In this document: positions 22,967-31,321 of the stretch, piece by piece
Position numbering within the stretch: position 1 is the stretch's first letter
How the letters are laid out: each line of letters opens with the position of its first letter
IMG/VR virus record: IMGVR_UViG_3300035698_002650
Location: 1-41,090 of that record
From: a virus
DNA length: 41,090 bases
Reading direction: 5' to 3' (one strand)
The notes under the pieces: generated by a model
Database searches by the model: none
The model's input: the letters and a program-made list of their open reading frames with translations, nothing else
Told to the model about the DNA's origin: nothing
Position numbers and translations under genes: made by a program

Positions 22967-23305
22967 ATGTGGGAGTTTATACTATTTGTTATGTTAGGAA
23001 GTAAGGTAAGTCTTTCTGGAGTCCAAGGTGGTGTACCTAAGCAGGTCGCACAGACTCCTGTAGTGGCTCTAAACGAGTGGGATACTGATTGGGGGGATAA
23101 ATACTTACCTGCGCCAGAAGAAACGCCTGTAGAGCTCATTGAGGGGTCTGAGGATTGGAATTCAGAATGGGGAGACGAGTATTTACCAGACGTAAGTGAG
23201 ACGCCTGTAGAGACTGACGAAAATTGTCCGTTAGGGATAGTGGTTTGGTCATGGGACGGTGAGTTAGACGTAGAGTCTGATCCTATTGAGTGTATGTATA
23301 AGTAA
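22967..23305 (+). CDS. Acidic protein with duplicated Trp motif
   Basis: In this 112-residue protein, residues 1-18 (MWEFILFVMLGSKVSLSG) may be a weak signal or membrane anchor. Two copies of the pattern W-D/N-x-D/E-WGD-x-YLP...ETPVE follow (about residues 43-61 and 67-86: EWDTDWGDKYLP and DWNSEWGDEYLP), then a tail NCPLGIVVWSWDGELD. The protein is very acidic, suggesting binding to a basic or aromatic partner. It is the first gene after a perfect promoter. No family recognised. Confidence 0.6.
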   Translation: MWEFILFVMLGSKVSLSGVQGGVPKQVAQTPVVALNEWDTDWGDKYLPAPEETPVELIEGSEDWNSEWGDEYLPDVSETPVETDENCPLGIVVWSWDGELDVESDPIECMYK

Positions 23306-23322
23306 ATTATTAGTTAGATGGT

Positions 23323-23529
23323 ATGGGTAAATATGAAAAAATATGGGTAATTAGTGATATTCACGGTTGTTACAGGCCATTGGAAGAGCTTTTAAAGAAA
23401 CTCCCGATTAAAAAGGAGCACCAAGTTGTCTTTTTGGGTGATTATATTGACCGTGGGCCAGATTCAAAGAGAGTTATAGAGAATATTAGGAAATTGTTGT
23501 CTGGGATCGGAATATTTCTTAATAGGTAA
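23323..23529 (+). pseudogene. Truncated PPP-type metallophosphatase
   Basis: The 68-residue frame matches only the first part of Ser/Thr phosphatase/ApaH-PrpE-type enzymes: VISDIHGCYRPLEELL (Asp12, His14) and VFLGDYIDRGPDS (Asp40). The protein ends with GIGIFLNR where the GNHE motif should follow; the remaining two thirds of the family is missing. No downstream piece with GNHE was found before the next gene. It is probably a remnant, although the first metal-binding half might retain a structural role. The structured region begins directly after its stop. Confidence 0.7.
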
Positions 23530-23541
23530 GGTTAATATTTA

Positions 23542-23859
23542 ATAGTAGCCGGTTGCTGACCAAGCTCGCCGGCTACTATCAGGTATTAAGGTACTTGAGT
23601 GGCTTGGAAGGGGATATGTTTAAGGGTCACATCCTTTTAGGCGTGTCGAAAGACAAGCGGAGATCCTGAGCTGGGAACCTCATTGACGTTCGCACTGGCT
23701 TAAAGATACAGGTGGTTCGAACACCTTAAAAAGAGTTGCAATTTAGTTAGGTAGAGCTCGAGAGCTTTTGTTTAAAGCTCGACACTTGAAAATAATGTTT
23801 GTGTTCTCTCTGTAGCGGAGAGCCGTATTCCTATTTCTGATAACCTAGCTGTATAGGTT
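23542..23859 (+). ncRNA. Probable structured RNA, unidentified
   Basis: The 368 bases from 23530 to 23897 hold no convincing reading frame but at least seven stem-loops in order: an 11-bp perfect stem 23542-23552/23569-23579; an 11-position stem with one mismatch 23608-23618/23628-23638; TGTC-GAAA-GACA at 23644-23655 with a GNRA tetraloop; AGGTG/CACCT at 23710-23726 around a GTTCGAA loop; GAGCTTT/AAAGCTC at 23762-23780; CTCTCTG/CGGAGAG at 23806-23822; and AACCTA/TAGGTT at 23842-23859. GTTCG at 23688-23692 can pair with CGAAC at 23718-23722. No tRNA, tmRNA, RNase P or intron signature fits. Strand is inferred from the upstream promoter. Confidence 0.6.
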
Positions 23860-23897
23860 TATGTATTAGGTAAGTATATAAAATAATACTAAGTAAG

Positions 23898-24317
23898 ATG
23901 TTAGAATATCACATAGATGGTGGATGCAAGGGCAACGGTAGGGCGGATGCTACTGGTGTTTGTGTAGTTACGGACCAGTATGGTAATTTGGTATTAGAGG
24001 CCCCTTTAGAGGCAGGCAAAAAGAGTGGTAAATTGACATTTGACCGCATTACAAACAACATAGCCGAGTACGAAACACTGAGATTGTTATTATTAAGAAT
24101 AAGTAAGGTCGAAGAAGACGTTAAAGTGTATTCCGACAGTGAGTTGTTAGTACATTGTGCAAACCTAGAGTGGAAGTGTAGTAACGGTGATTTAGCGATT
24201 ATACTTATGTGGGTGTTATTTTTACTAGACAAAAGGAAGGGAAATTTTGAATTGGTGTGGGTGCCTAGGGAGAAGAACCTCGCAGGTATTTACATAGAAG
24301 ACAAGTACAGTATTTAG
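23898..24317 (+). CDS. RNase HI-like protein, last catalytic Asp missing
   Basis: The 139-residue protein shows the RNase H fold: EYHIDGGCKGNG (Asp7), NNIAEYETL (Glu57), VYSDSELLV (Asp80) and a final WVPREKNLAG strand-helix. In active enzymes the last motif is usually REKNxxAD with a fourth acidic residue; here the position is Gly130 and the C-terminus ends nine residues later. It may have reduced activity, use a different residue (Glu134 or Asp135 nearby), or bind RNA-DNA hybrids without cutting. It lies directly after the structured RNA region. Confidence 0.75.
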   Translation: MLEYHIDGGCKGNGRADATGVCVVTDQYGNLVLEAPLEAGKKSGKLTFDRITNNIAEYETLRLLLLRISKVEEDVKVYSDSELLVHCANLEWKCSNGDLAIILMWVLFLLDKRKGNFELVWVPREKNLAGIYIEDKYSI

Positions 24318-24393
24318 GCGGGTTGCCATACGATTGACTTTAGGAGTTCCAGAGTATAAAATGTAATACCTCACTAAAATCAGTCCTCAAGAA

Positions 24394-24417
24394 ACAATAA
24401 TTAATTTAGATTATTGT
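24394..24417 (+). promoter_or_regulatory. Inverted repeat just before the portal start
   Basis: ACAATAAT and ATTATTGT form a perfect 8-bp stem around an eight-base AT loop, ending three bases before the portal ATG (24421). As RNA it would fold next to the start codon; as DNA it could be an operator. The gap 24318-24420 also has TTGACT and TATAAA 15 bases apart, a poor promoter candidate. Confidence 0.45.
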
Positions 24418-24420
24418 ATT

Positions 24421-27400
24421 ATGGCGAAGAAAAGCGACGTTAAGTTGGATATTGTTGAATTCCCACAACCACCAGCACAAAAAGCAGAAGATTACTTAAA
24501 AGCATACAGAGGTTGGGTTTACTCAGCAGTGAGTTTAATTGCTAAGAACGCTTCCACAGTTCCTATAAAACTGTACAAACGTACTGGTACTGGTGCTACA
24601 GAGACTATAGAACAAGTTTACGACCACCCAGCATTAACGACATTAGAATTCGTCAACGACATGCAGACTGGACAACAGTTAGCAGAAATAACATTCACTT
24701 ATTTAGACTTGGTTGGTGAAGCCGTTTGGGTATTGCTCAAAAATGGTGACACGATTACAAGTATTATTCCCTTAAGGCCTGATTGGATAGACGTGGTGCC
24801 TGACGGCAGTGGCGGTGTTAAGGAATACATTTTCAGACCTAGTGGTGGTGGTGACACCGTGCGTTTAGACGCGGACTGTGTCATATTTTTCAGGAATTTT
24901 GACCCAACCAACCTTTACAGAGGGCTTGGTGTGGTACGTGCAATGGCTACGGATATAGATATAGACGACTTTTCAGACGCATACAACAGGAACTTCTTTT
25001 TTAACAGTGCAATGCCGTCTATGATTATATCTACCGACAAGAAACTTGGTAAAGAGGGCGCTAAAAGGTTCATACAAAGCTTACAACAAGGCCACGGTGG
25101 CACTAGAAACGCCCACAAAGTAGCATTCATGGAGAAAGGTAGTGTTAAAGTAGACTTATTGTCTGCTAACATGCAGGAATTAGACTTTCAACAGAGTAAA
25201 GAGCGATTAATGGAAAAGATTTTGGGCGGGTTTCACTTGAGTAAGGCTAATATAGGACTTACTGACAACGTGAACCTTGCTAATGCTCGGGCTCAAGAAA
25301 CTCGGTTCATGAAACTGGTTGTTAAACCAAGACTTGTGAGTTACGTAGGGTTTTTAAACGAGTTTTACTTGCCAAAGTTTGAAGGTACGGAAGATATGTT
25401 CTTCAATTTTGAAGACCCAGTACCAGAAGACACAAAGGCTAAACTGGAAATGGTTAGAGTTATGTCTCAAGAAGGCATACTGACTACTAACGAAATACGA
25501 GCAGAATATGGGCGTGAACCACTTGATGGTGGGGACGCTATTTACAAACAAGTGAATTTAGTACCAACTATTGGTGACGTGGACTCTAGTATAGATCCAA
25601 GTGAGGATGTGGATGAAAATGACGATGATGACAAAGATGATAACAAGGATGATGATAAGGACGACAAAGGTTTTAAGGGATTGTTAAAGAGAGTATTTAA
25701 AAAGAAGGTTAAGCAACAGACAATTATGGTTGTTATGAGAAAGAAGCCGGTAGACGCTAATAGGAAAAAGACTAGAGAGGATTTCAAGTTTGGTGCGCCA
25801 GTGCGACCAAGGAACCCTAAGCAAGTGCAATTAGAAGGGCTTTACAAGGCCGTTTCGCACGAACTTAAGGTTGCAGTAACAGAAATGATGAGAACGGCCA
25901 GAAAGGACCCAGAAGACGTGATAAACGAACAGGCTAAGGATATGTACTGGAAGGAGTTTGTGACCCGTACAGACATACAAGAGGACGCCATGCAGGTTGT
26001 TTTGAGACAGTTGGCTAACCAGCAAGAGAAAGCGGTTATAGCTAATGCAAAGAAACTTGCTAGTAGTATTAACAGCGGTACGCAGAACAGGCCACAGGCG
26101 TTTGCGTTTAGCATGAGAAGTGAGAACAAGAAGTGGAAAGAGCAAATTAGACCGTTCTTGGCAAAGATTATTAAAAAGAGGGGTAACCAAGTACTTACAG
26201 AATTGAGTGAAAAGAGTGTGAAGGAAGTGGACTTGTTTGATATGGCAGCAGATGAGGTGGAGGAGTACTTGGCTAAACTGGGAGTTGAATTTGTCAGTCA
26301 AGTTAATGAGTATACTAGAGAACAATTACTAAGAACGATTAGCGAGGGGTTAAGGGAGAATGAAACCGTACAAGACATTATTAACAGGATTACTGCCGTG
26401 TACGCAGGACTTAGAGGTTACCGTGCAGAGAGGATAGCAAGGACTCAGGTTTTACAGTCTAATAACTTTGCTACCTTAGAGTCTTACGGTCAGTCTGGTG
26501 TTGTAGCCGCTAAAGAGTGGCTGACTGCTGGCGACGAGAAGGTTAGAGAGGCTCATGTAGCTGCAGACGGGCAAGTGGTGTTAATAAACGACTCATTTGA
26601 CGTGGGTGGTGAGAAATTAATGTATCCACAAGACCCAAATGGTAGTCCAGAAAATATCATCCAATGCCGTTGTACTATGTTACCTGTAACAACAGCACAA
26701 TTCAGTGCGCAGGAGGAAATGAGGAGGAAGGAGAAACAACAAACTATAAGGGAGGTTTCTAGTAAGGTTTTGGACAGGGTTATTGACGAAGAATTGAAAT
26801 TTGGGGTTGAGAACGTTGAAAAACTTAAAAGCAGGGAGCAGGAATTGATGCAGAAACAGAACGAAGTTGTTAAAGAGACCGTGGACAGAGTGGAAGAAGT
26901 CATTGAGAGAGGCAAAAAGGTTAAGGAAAGAGAGGCAAAGAATGAAGAAGTTGAGTTAAAGGCTATTGTAGAGGGTGAAATAGAGGACAAACAGGATGAA
27001 GCAGACCAGATTGACGGAATTATTAAGGAAAAGCGCAAGGATTTGGACGGTATTGGTGAGGAAAGAGAGGCTATACTAGACAAAGCTCACACGGACGCAG
27101 AAGTTGTTAGAGATAGAAACAACAAGGAGTTGGTAAAGAAGCTTGCTAAGGGTGATAAGTCGCTCAAGGACATGAAAGAGAAGTTTAAAAAGAAGGTTGA
27201 GGAGAAAAAGGAAGAGGTTAAGAAGGTGGACGGAGTACTTAAGGAGAAAGAAAGAGACCTTGAGAGAATAGACAAGAAAAAAGAGGCTGCTTTGGACGAG
27301 GTTTTGACTGAAGCTGACAAATTAAGAGAGAAAAAAGCAAAGGGACTTGAGTTAGAGGTTGCAGAGGGTGAGGAATCACTCAAGGCAATAGACAACAAGT

Positions 27401-27600
27401 TCAAAGGCAAGAGGGAAAAGGTCAAGGAATTGGAAGCGCAGGAGAAGGGTTTAAAGGCGTCTATTAAAGAAGCACAGGCAAAGGTGACTGATATGATAGA
27501 GAAGGGCAAATCTAAAGCTAAAACCTACTTAGAGGGCGCTAGAAAGAAGATTAAATTATTAAGAGACAAGATTGATGACGCAAGTAACAAAGGAGATTAA
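24421..27600 (+). CDS. Portal protein fused to MuF-type head protein and coiled coil
   Basis: This is a 1059-residue fusion. Residues 1-385 are an HK97-type portal: VYSAVSLIAKNASTVPIKLYKR, the wing and NLYRGLGVVRAM region, and KERLMEKILGGFHLSKANIGL, ending in EIRAEYGREPLDGGD. An Asp/Lys-rich linker (about 397-425) leads to residues 450-750, the Mu gpF/SPP1 gp7-like minor head domain: RAERIARTQVLQSNN, ESYGQSGVVAAKEWLTAGD, REAHVAADGQ, and PENIIQCRCTMLPV. Residues 760-1059 are a long charged coiled coil with repeating KEKxxDLxxI units. The portal forms the DNA entry ring. Normally portal and MuF are separate genes, so this is an unusual triple fusion. Confidence 0.85.
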   Translation: MAKKSDVKLDIVEFPQPPAQKAEDYLKAYRGWVYSAVSLIAKNASTVPIKLYKRTGTGATETIEQVYDHPALTTLEFVNDMQTGQQLAEITFTYLDLVGEAVWVLLKNGDTITSIIPLRPDWIDVVPDGSGGVKEYIFRPSGGGDTVRLDADCVIFFRNFDPTNLYRGLGVVRAMATDIDIDDFSDAYNRNFFFNSAMPSMIISTDKKLGKEGAKRFIQSLQQGHGGTRNAHKVAFMEKGSVKVDLLSANMQELDFQQSKERLMEKILGGFHLSKANIGLTDNVNLANARAQETRFMKLVVKPRLVSYVGFLNEFYLPKFEGTEDMFFNFEDPVPEDTKAKLEMVRVMSQEGILTTNEIRAEYGREPLDGGDAIYKQVNLVPTIGDVDSSIDPSEDVDENDDDDKDDNKDDDKDDKGFKGLLKRVFKKKVKQQTIMVVMRKKPVDANRKKTREDFKFGAPVRPRNPKQVQLEGLYKAVSHELKVAVTEMMRTARKDPEDVINEQAKDMYWKEFVTRTDIQEDAMQVVLRQLANQQEKAVIANAKKLASSINSGTQNRPQAFAFSMRSENKKWKEQIRPFLAKIIKKRGNQVLTELSEKSVKEVDLFDMAADEVEEYLAKLGVEFVSQVNEYTREQLLRTISEGLRENETVQDIINRITAVYAGLRGYRAERIARTQVLQSNNFATLESYGQSGVVAAKEWLTAGDEKVREAHVAADGQVVLINDSFDVGGEKLMYPQDPNGSPENIIQCRCTMLPVTTAQFSAQEEMRRKEKQQTIREVSSKVLDRVIDEELKFGVENVEKLKSREQELMQKQNEVVKETVDRVEEVIERGKKVKEREAKNEEVELKAIVEGEIEDKQDEADQIDGIIKEKRKDLDGIGEEREAILDKAHTDAEVVRDRNNKELVKKLAKGDKSLKDMKEKFKKKVEEKKEEVKKVDGVLKEKERDLERIDKKKEAALDEVLTEADKLREKKAKGLELEVAEGEESLKAIDNKFKGKREKVKELEAQEKGLKASIKEAQAKVTDMIEKGKSKAKTYLEGARKKIKLLRDKIDDASNKGD

Positions 27601-27988
27601 AGAGAAGGTTCTCCGAGAAGTAAGAAAGGACGAGCTTGAGACAGACAAAGAGTTAGAGGAATTGCTTTCTAGGAAGTCTAAAATGTTTGATTTACTCAAG
27701 AGGATTATTGTGGCGGTTAAGAAAATCAAGTTAGTGCCACAGGAGGAAATGAATGTGTGGGTGCGTAACCCGCAAAAGGCTCAGAAAGAGATTAAAGTGA
27801 GTAATTTAAAAGACATTGAGCCTGTAAAAGAAGTGAAGGTGAGTAACCTTTCCGAGGTGAAGTACCCAGAGAGTGTGAAAGTAGTTGGTATGGAGGAATT
27901 GATTAAGACTGTAACTGAGCAAAACGATTTGATTAAGAAAATGAATGCAGAATTAAGGAACGTTAAGAATAAACTTGATAAGAAGTAG
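27575..27988 (+). CDS. Hypothetical virion-region protein with KVSNL repeat
   Basis: The 137-residue protein from ATG 27575 overlaps the portal fusion's end by 26 bases. The N-terminal 45 residues are a charged helix continuing the style of the upstream coiled coil. The middle carries the repeat KEIKVSNLKDIEPVKEVKVSNLSEV (two KVSNL units), then SVKVVGMEELIK. The C-terminus is a coiled coil (DLIKKMNAELRNVKNKLDKK). The repeat is shared with the next protein, so the two likely contact each other or a common partner in the virion. Confidence 0.55.
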   Translation: MTQVTKEIKEKVLREVRKDELETDKELEELLSRKSKMFDLLKRIIVAVKKIKLVPQEEMNVWVRNPQKAQKEIKVSNLKDIEPVKEVKVSNLSEVKYPESVKVVGMEELIKTVTEQNDLIKKMNAELRNVKNKLDKK

Positions 27989-28933
27989 ATGGTTGACGAC
28001 ATAAAAAAGGAATTAGACGAGTTCATTGGGGACGACACAGTCCAAGCCCTTAAGGGTGTTATTAAAACAATCAAGGAAAACGGTGTAGACAATGTTGCCT
28101 TGAATGAGCTTGTTAAATATGAGGAACGGCTAGTCAAGGACAATATAGATGTTAAGAGTTTGTTAATAGAATTGGTCGAGTGGGCGGACAAGTTTAAAGT
28201 GGACGTGCCTAAAGAGTTTGAAGTCACGGTTAAAAACCAATTAGAATTGCCAGAATACCCTAAAGAAATGAAGGTGTCTAATTTAAAGGACATTAAAATA
28301 CCAGAAGTAAGAATCCCTAAGCCTGTAGACACGGTAGGGATTAAGGAAAGTAAATGGTTAGGGAATTCGTTAGGTACTATTGTGAAAACGATTGGTAGTG
28401 TAACAAAACAAGTTACTGAAAGCTTGTTTAGGGCTAGAATTGTAGGTAATAGTAGTCCTGCACAAGCCATTGCGGTGCGAATGGTTACTAAGGACGGTAA
28501 GAAGTTCACGGAAGGTGGTGGTGGGACGATTATAACTGGAAATAGAAATCCTGGGTTGGTACCGTTTAAGACTGCGGCAAGGGTTAGTAAAGAGGCACTA
28601 ATAGACGACGATAGGCATTTACAAGTAGACGTATTAACAGCACCACAACCCTCTTCTGCAACGAATTTTGAGGGTGGGCCAGTTACGGTTGGGACTGCGG
28701 CGGTAGAAATAACATTTACTGGTGTAACTCAGTCTATACAAATAGAATCAGATGTGGATAATACTGGGTATATTTACATAGGTAAGAGCAATGTAACAAA
28801 CGCTGGTGCTAATGCTATGTCAAAGTTAGAACCCGGGGCATCAATAGCTATGAGCCTAAATGACGCTAGTGCGGCTGTTTATGCAGTGAGTGACACAGCT
28901 GGGCAAACTATTTATAAATTGGCAACAATATAA
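27989..28933 (+). CDS. Hypothetical virion protein, KVSNL repeat and beta C-terminus
   Basis: In this 314-residue protein, residues 1-75 are helical. Residues 76-120 contain PKEMKVSNLKDIKIPEVRIPKPVDTVGI, sharing the eight-residue KVSNLKDI with the preceding protein. A helix follows (SKWLGNSLGTIVKTIGSVTKQVTESLF), then a beta-rich end (about 220-314: TVGTAAVEITFTGVTQSIQIES, GYIYIGKSNVTNAGANAM, LEPGASIAMSL). The last part resembles the C-terminal domain found in phage structural proteins adjacent to fibers. A head or neck decoration or fiber-attachment role is likely from position; not proven. Confidence 0.6.
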   Translation: MVDDIKKELDEFIGDDTVQALKGVIKTIKENGVDNVALNELVKYEERLVKDNIDVKSLLIELVEWADKFKVDVPKEFEVTVKNQLELPEYPKEMKVSNLKDIKIPEVRIPKPVDTVGIKESKWLGNSLGTIVKTIGSVTKQVTESLFRARIVGNSSPAQAIAVRMVTKDGKKFTEGGGGTIITGNRNPGLVPFKTAARVSKEALIDDDRHLQVDVLTAPQPSSATNFEGGPVTVGTAAVEITFTGVTQSIQIESDVDNTGYIYIGKSNVTNAGANAMSKLEPGASIAMSLNDASAAVYAVSDTAGQTIYKLATI

Positions 28934-31305
28934 TGATACGAAAAGAACACTCCTCGACATATAAAAACTTCATACAGCTTAATACTAGCTACGCCGGGCT
29001 TACTCCTGAGGGTAGAAACAATTGGAATACTGACGAGGGAGTACCAGAATGGGGATTGGGTGGTGGTAATGTTGTGTGGCAGGGACCACTTGAAGATTTA
29101 GTAAAAGTAGTTAATAAAACGGGTTCAGATTTGGTCAATGGTAGGGTTGTATATATTAACGGGGCGCAAGGTAATAGAGCAACCGCAGCTTATGCAGATA
29201 ACACGGACACAGACACTATTTTCGTAGCCGGTATTCTTACAGAAACCATAGCTAACAACGGAAACGGGTATGTTGCTACGTCTGGCAGAATTCGAGATTT
29301 GAATACAACAGGCTCGTTAGTCGGTGAGACCTGGGCTGATGGACAGAACTTGTATTTATCAACTAGTGGTAATTTGACCAATGTTCACCCTTCAAACCCA
29401 GCTCATGCAGTAATTATAGTGTGTTCTGTAGAGCGAGCACATGCAACTGAAGGTGTGCTTCTATTAACTACTGTTTATTCTTTTACTTTAGGAAATAACT
29501 ACAACGGAACTTTAAGGCAATCAATTATAAACAAGAGTACAGGCAATGCAGCGGGGCCTAGTTTTACAGTAGTTAATGATCAGGGGTATAGGGCTTCACT
29601 TAGTATTTTTGGTGACAGTCATGCCACACTACCTAATATTGCGGGATTGTACAATGAAGGCTATGGAGAAACCGCTTATGTAACCGATGGTAATAAAGAC
29701 CATGTTTGGCATAACGACCCAACGGACTCGCACGATTTTAGTGCGTTAAGCTATGAAACAATGAGGTTGTCTGTTACTGGGGATTTAACTAATCCGGGTT
29801 ACACTTCAAATAAAAACTTCACAGACTCGTCTCATTACACTGGGTTCCCAAACAGAGCAGACACTTCTCTTAGTTGGGACGATGGAACTTACACATTAAC
29901 ACTAATAGCTTCGGCGGACGATATTTGGATTAATGGGGTGGCTTATGAAATCGACACATTAACTAAGCAATTATCAGTAGCTCAAGAAGCGGCTACCAGT
30001 ATGTATTGGTTTTGGATAACTGCTCCTGGCGGAGTACCACAATTAAATTGTAGCGATACATTCCCTGGGTTTGACGTTTGTTTGACTGCGGAAATATATT
30101 GGAACACTACAACATCGGAGGGCCCTTTAGTCGATGAAAGACATTGGTTTGGTAGAGACCATTGGAATCATGAGTATTTACATGAAACGTTTGGTGCTAG
30201 GTATGCTGAAGGACTTGCAGGAACTTTTGATAACACAAGTTTGACTATAGAGGCAGGTGAGTTTTATGACGAAGATATTGAACACGAAACGGTGCAAGAA
30301 ACTACAGCTAAAGTCTTTTATCACAATGGTGATGCTGATTGGGCATGGGATGTACTGAGTACTCCATATAAAGTAGTTAATCCAGGTGTAGATGATACGC
30401 TTTACTACAACAATGGAAATGCTTTGGCAACTGTAAATAAGAATAGACATACATGCTCATGGGTTTATATCTCTGGTGATGAAGATAATTCTGTTCATAT
30501 TTATATAGATGATGCTCAATATACAAACAAAGCATCTGCTAGAGCAGCTACACCACCACCAAGAGGATCCTTAACAAGTCCAGAAGACAAATTTATTTAT
30601 AAAATTATATATAAAAACAAAGGTGGAACGCCAACTTATATTGAAGACGACGACTTTAGGGTGTCTGCGGAATCCCCTAGCGGTGTAACTACTGACCATG
30701 GTTCTTTAGCTGGTCTTACAGACGACGACCATGACCAGTACGCTTTATTAGCTGGTAGGGCTGGTGGTCAGACACTAATAGGTGGTACAGACTCAGGGGA
30801 CGATTTAACATTGCAAAGCACGAGTAACGCTACTAAAGGGAGTATATTTCTTGGAGTGAATTCGGTTTATGACGAGGTTAACGACAGGTTAGGTATTAAT
30901 ACACTTGCCCCAGAAGCGGCTTTAGAAGTGAAAACCCCAACTACTACGTTGAGGAACATTATTATCCGTAGGATAGATTCACAGACGGCGGATTGTTTAG
31001 AAGTCCAGACCGAAGCAGACGTAGGATTGTTTACAATAGACAAATCTGGTTATGTGGTTATTGGTGACGGTGGTGCAGACGGACTTTTGAGGCTTAGAAC
31101 AAGTTCAGGTTTTGGTAAACAAGCTCTTTCTATAGACCAGAATGACGCAGACAAAGCTTTTATAGATTTTCAGGGTACGAGTGCAGCGAGTGTGGCCAAT
31201 AACATAACTACTTGGACTACTGGCAACAGTATACAAGGGTTCATTAGGCAGGAGGTAAACGGTGCAGTAGTTTGGATGCCTTACTACGACGCACCAACAA
31301 GTTAA
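28933..31305 (+). CDS. Fiber-like virion protein
   Basis: The 790-residue protein is beta-rich and Gly/Thr/Asn-rich. A recognisable fiber segment begins near residue 595: DHGSLAGLTDDDHDQYALLAGRAGGQTLIGGTDSGDDLTLQSTSN, followed by a beta repeat region RLGINTLAPEAALEVKTP. That stretch is common in phage tail or head fibers before the receptor-binding tip. The first third (VVNKTGSDLVNGRVVYINGAQGN) looks like a beta-sandwich base domain. Its place between portal and capsid genes rather than after the tape measure suggests a head fiber or a displaced receptor-binding protein. Starts on the stop of the previous gene. Confidence 0.75.
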   Translation: MIRKEHSSTYKNFIQLNTSYAGLTPEGRNNWNTDEGVPEWGLGGGNVVWQGPLEDLVKVVNKTGSDLVNGRVVYINGAQGNRATAAYADNTDTDTIFVAGILTETIANNGNGYVATSGRIRDLNTTGSLVGETWADGQNLYLSTSGNLTNVHPSNPAHAVIIVCSVERAHATEGVLLLTTVYSFTLGNNYNGTLRQSIINKSTGNAAGPSFTVVNDQGYRASLSIFGDSHATLPNIAGLYNEGYGETAYVTDGNKDHVWHNDPTDSHDFSALSYETMRLSVTGDLTNPGYTSNKNFTDSSHYTGFPNRADTSLSWDDGTYTLTLIASADDIWINGVAYEIDTLTKQLSVAQEAATSMYWFWITAPGGVPQLNCSDTFPGFDVCLTAEIYWNTTTSEGPLVDERHWFGRDHWNHEYLHETFGARYAEGLAGTFDNTSLTIEAGEFYDEDIEHETVQETTAKVFYHNGDADWAWDVLSTPYKVVNPGVDDTLYYNNGNALATVNKNRHTCSWVYISGDEDNSVHIYIDDAQYTNKASARAATPPPRGSLTSPEDKFIYKIIYKNKGGTPTYIEDDDFRVSAESPSGVTTDHGSLAGLTDDDHDQYALLAGRAGGQTLIGGTDSGDDLTLQSTSNATKGSIFLGVNSVYDEVNDRLGINTLAPEAALEVKTPTTTLRNIIIRRIDSQTADCLEVQTEADVGLFTIDKSGYVVIGDGGADGLLRLRTSSGFGKQALSIDQNDADKAFIDFQGTSAASVANNITTWTTGNSIQGFIRQEVNGAVVWMPYYDAPTS

Positions 31306-31321
31306 ATTTATTATTAGTAAA

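Noticed and set aside
23706-23732. tRNA or tmRNA suggested by the GGTTCGAAC T-loop-like segment
   Set aside because: The GTTCGAA loop is offset by one base from a canonical T-loop (position 61 would be A), no acceptor stem or anticodon arm fits around it, and no tmRNA 5' or 3' signature is present.
23530-23897. Group I intron or hammerhead ribozyme
   Set aside because: No P7 R/S pair or downstream exon for the truncated phosphatase was found, and the one CTGATAA does not match the hammerhead core in order or sequence.
24325-24360. Sigma-70 promoter before the portal gene
   Set aside because: TTGACT and TATAAA are only 15 bases apart and neither is perfect, so it is mentioned but not called.
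26553-27083. Long minus-strand reading frame over the portal fusion
   Set aside because: It is the complement of the Lys/Glu-rich coiled coil, giving a Ser/Leu/Phe-rich translation without motifs. Other long minus-strand frames (24.9, 27.8, 38.2, 39.1, 40.0 kb) are the same effect.
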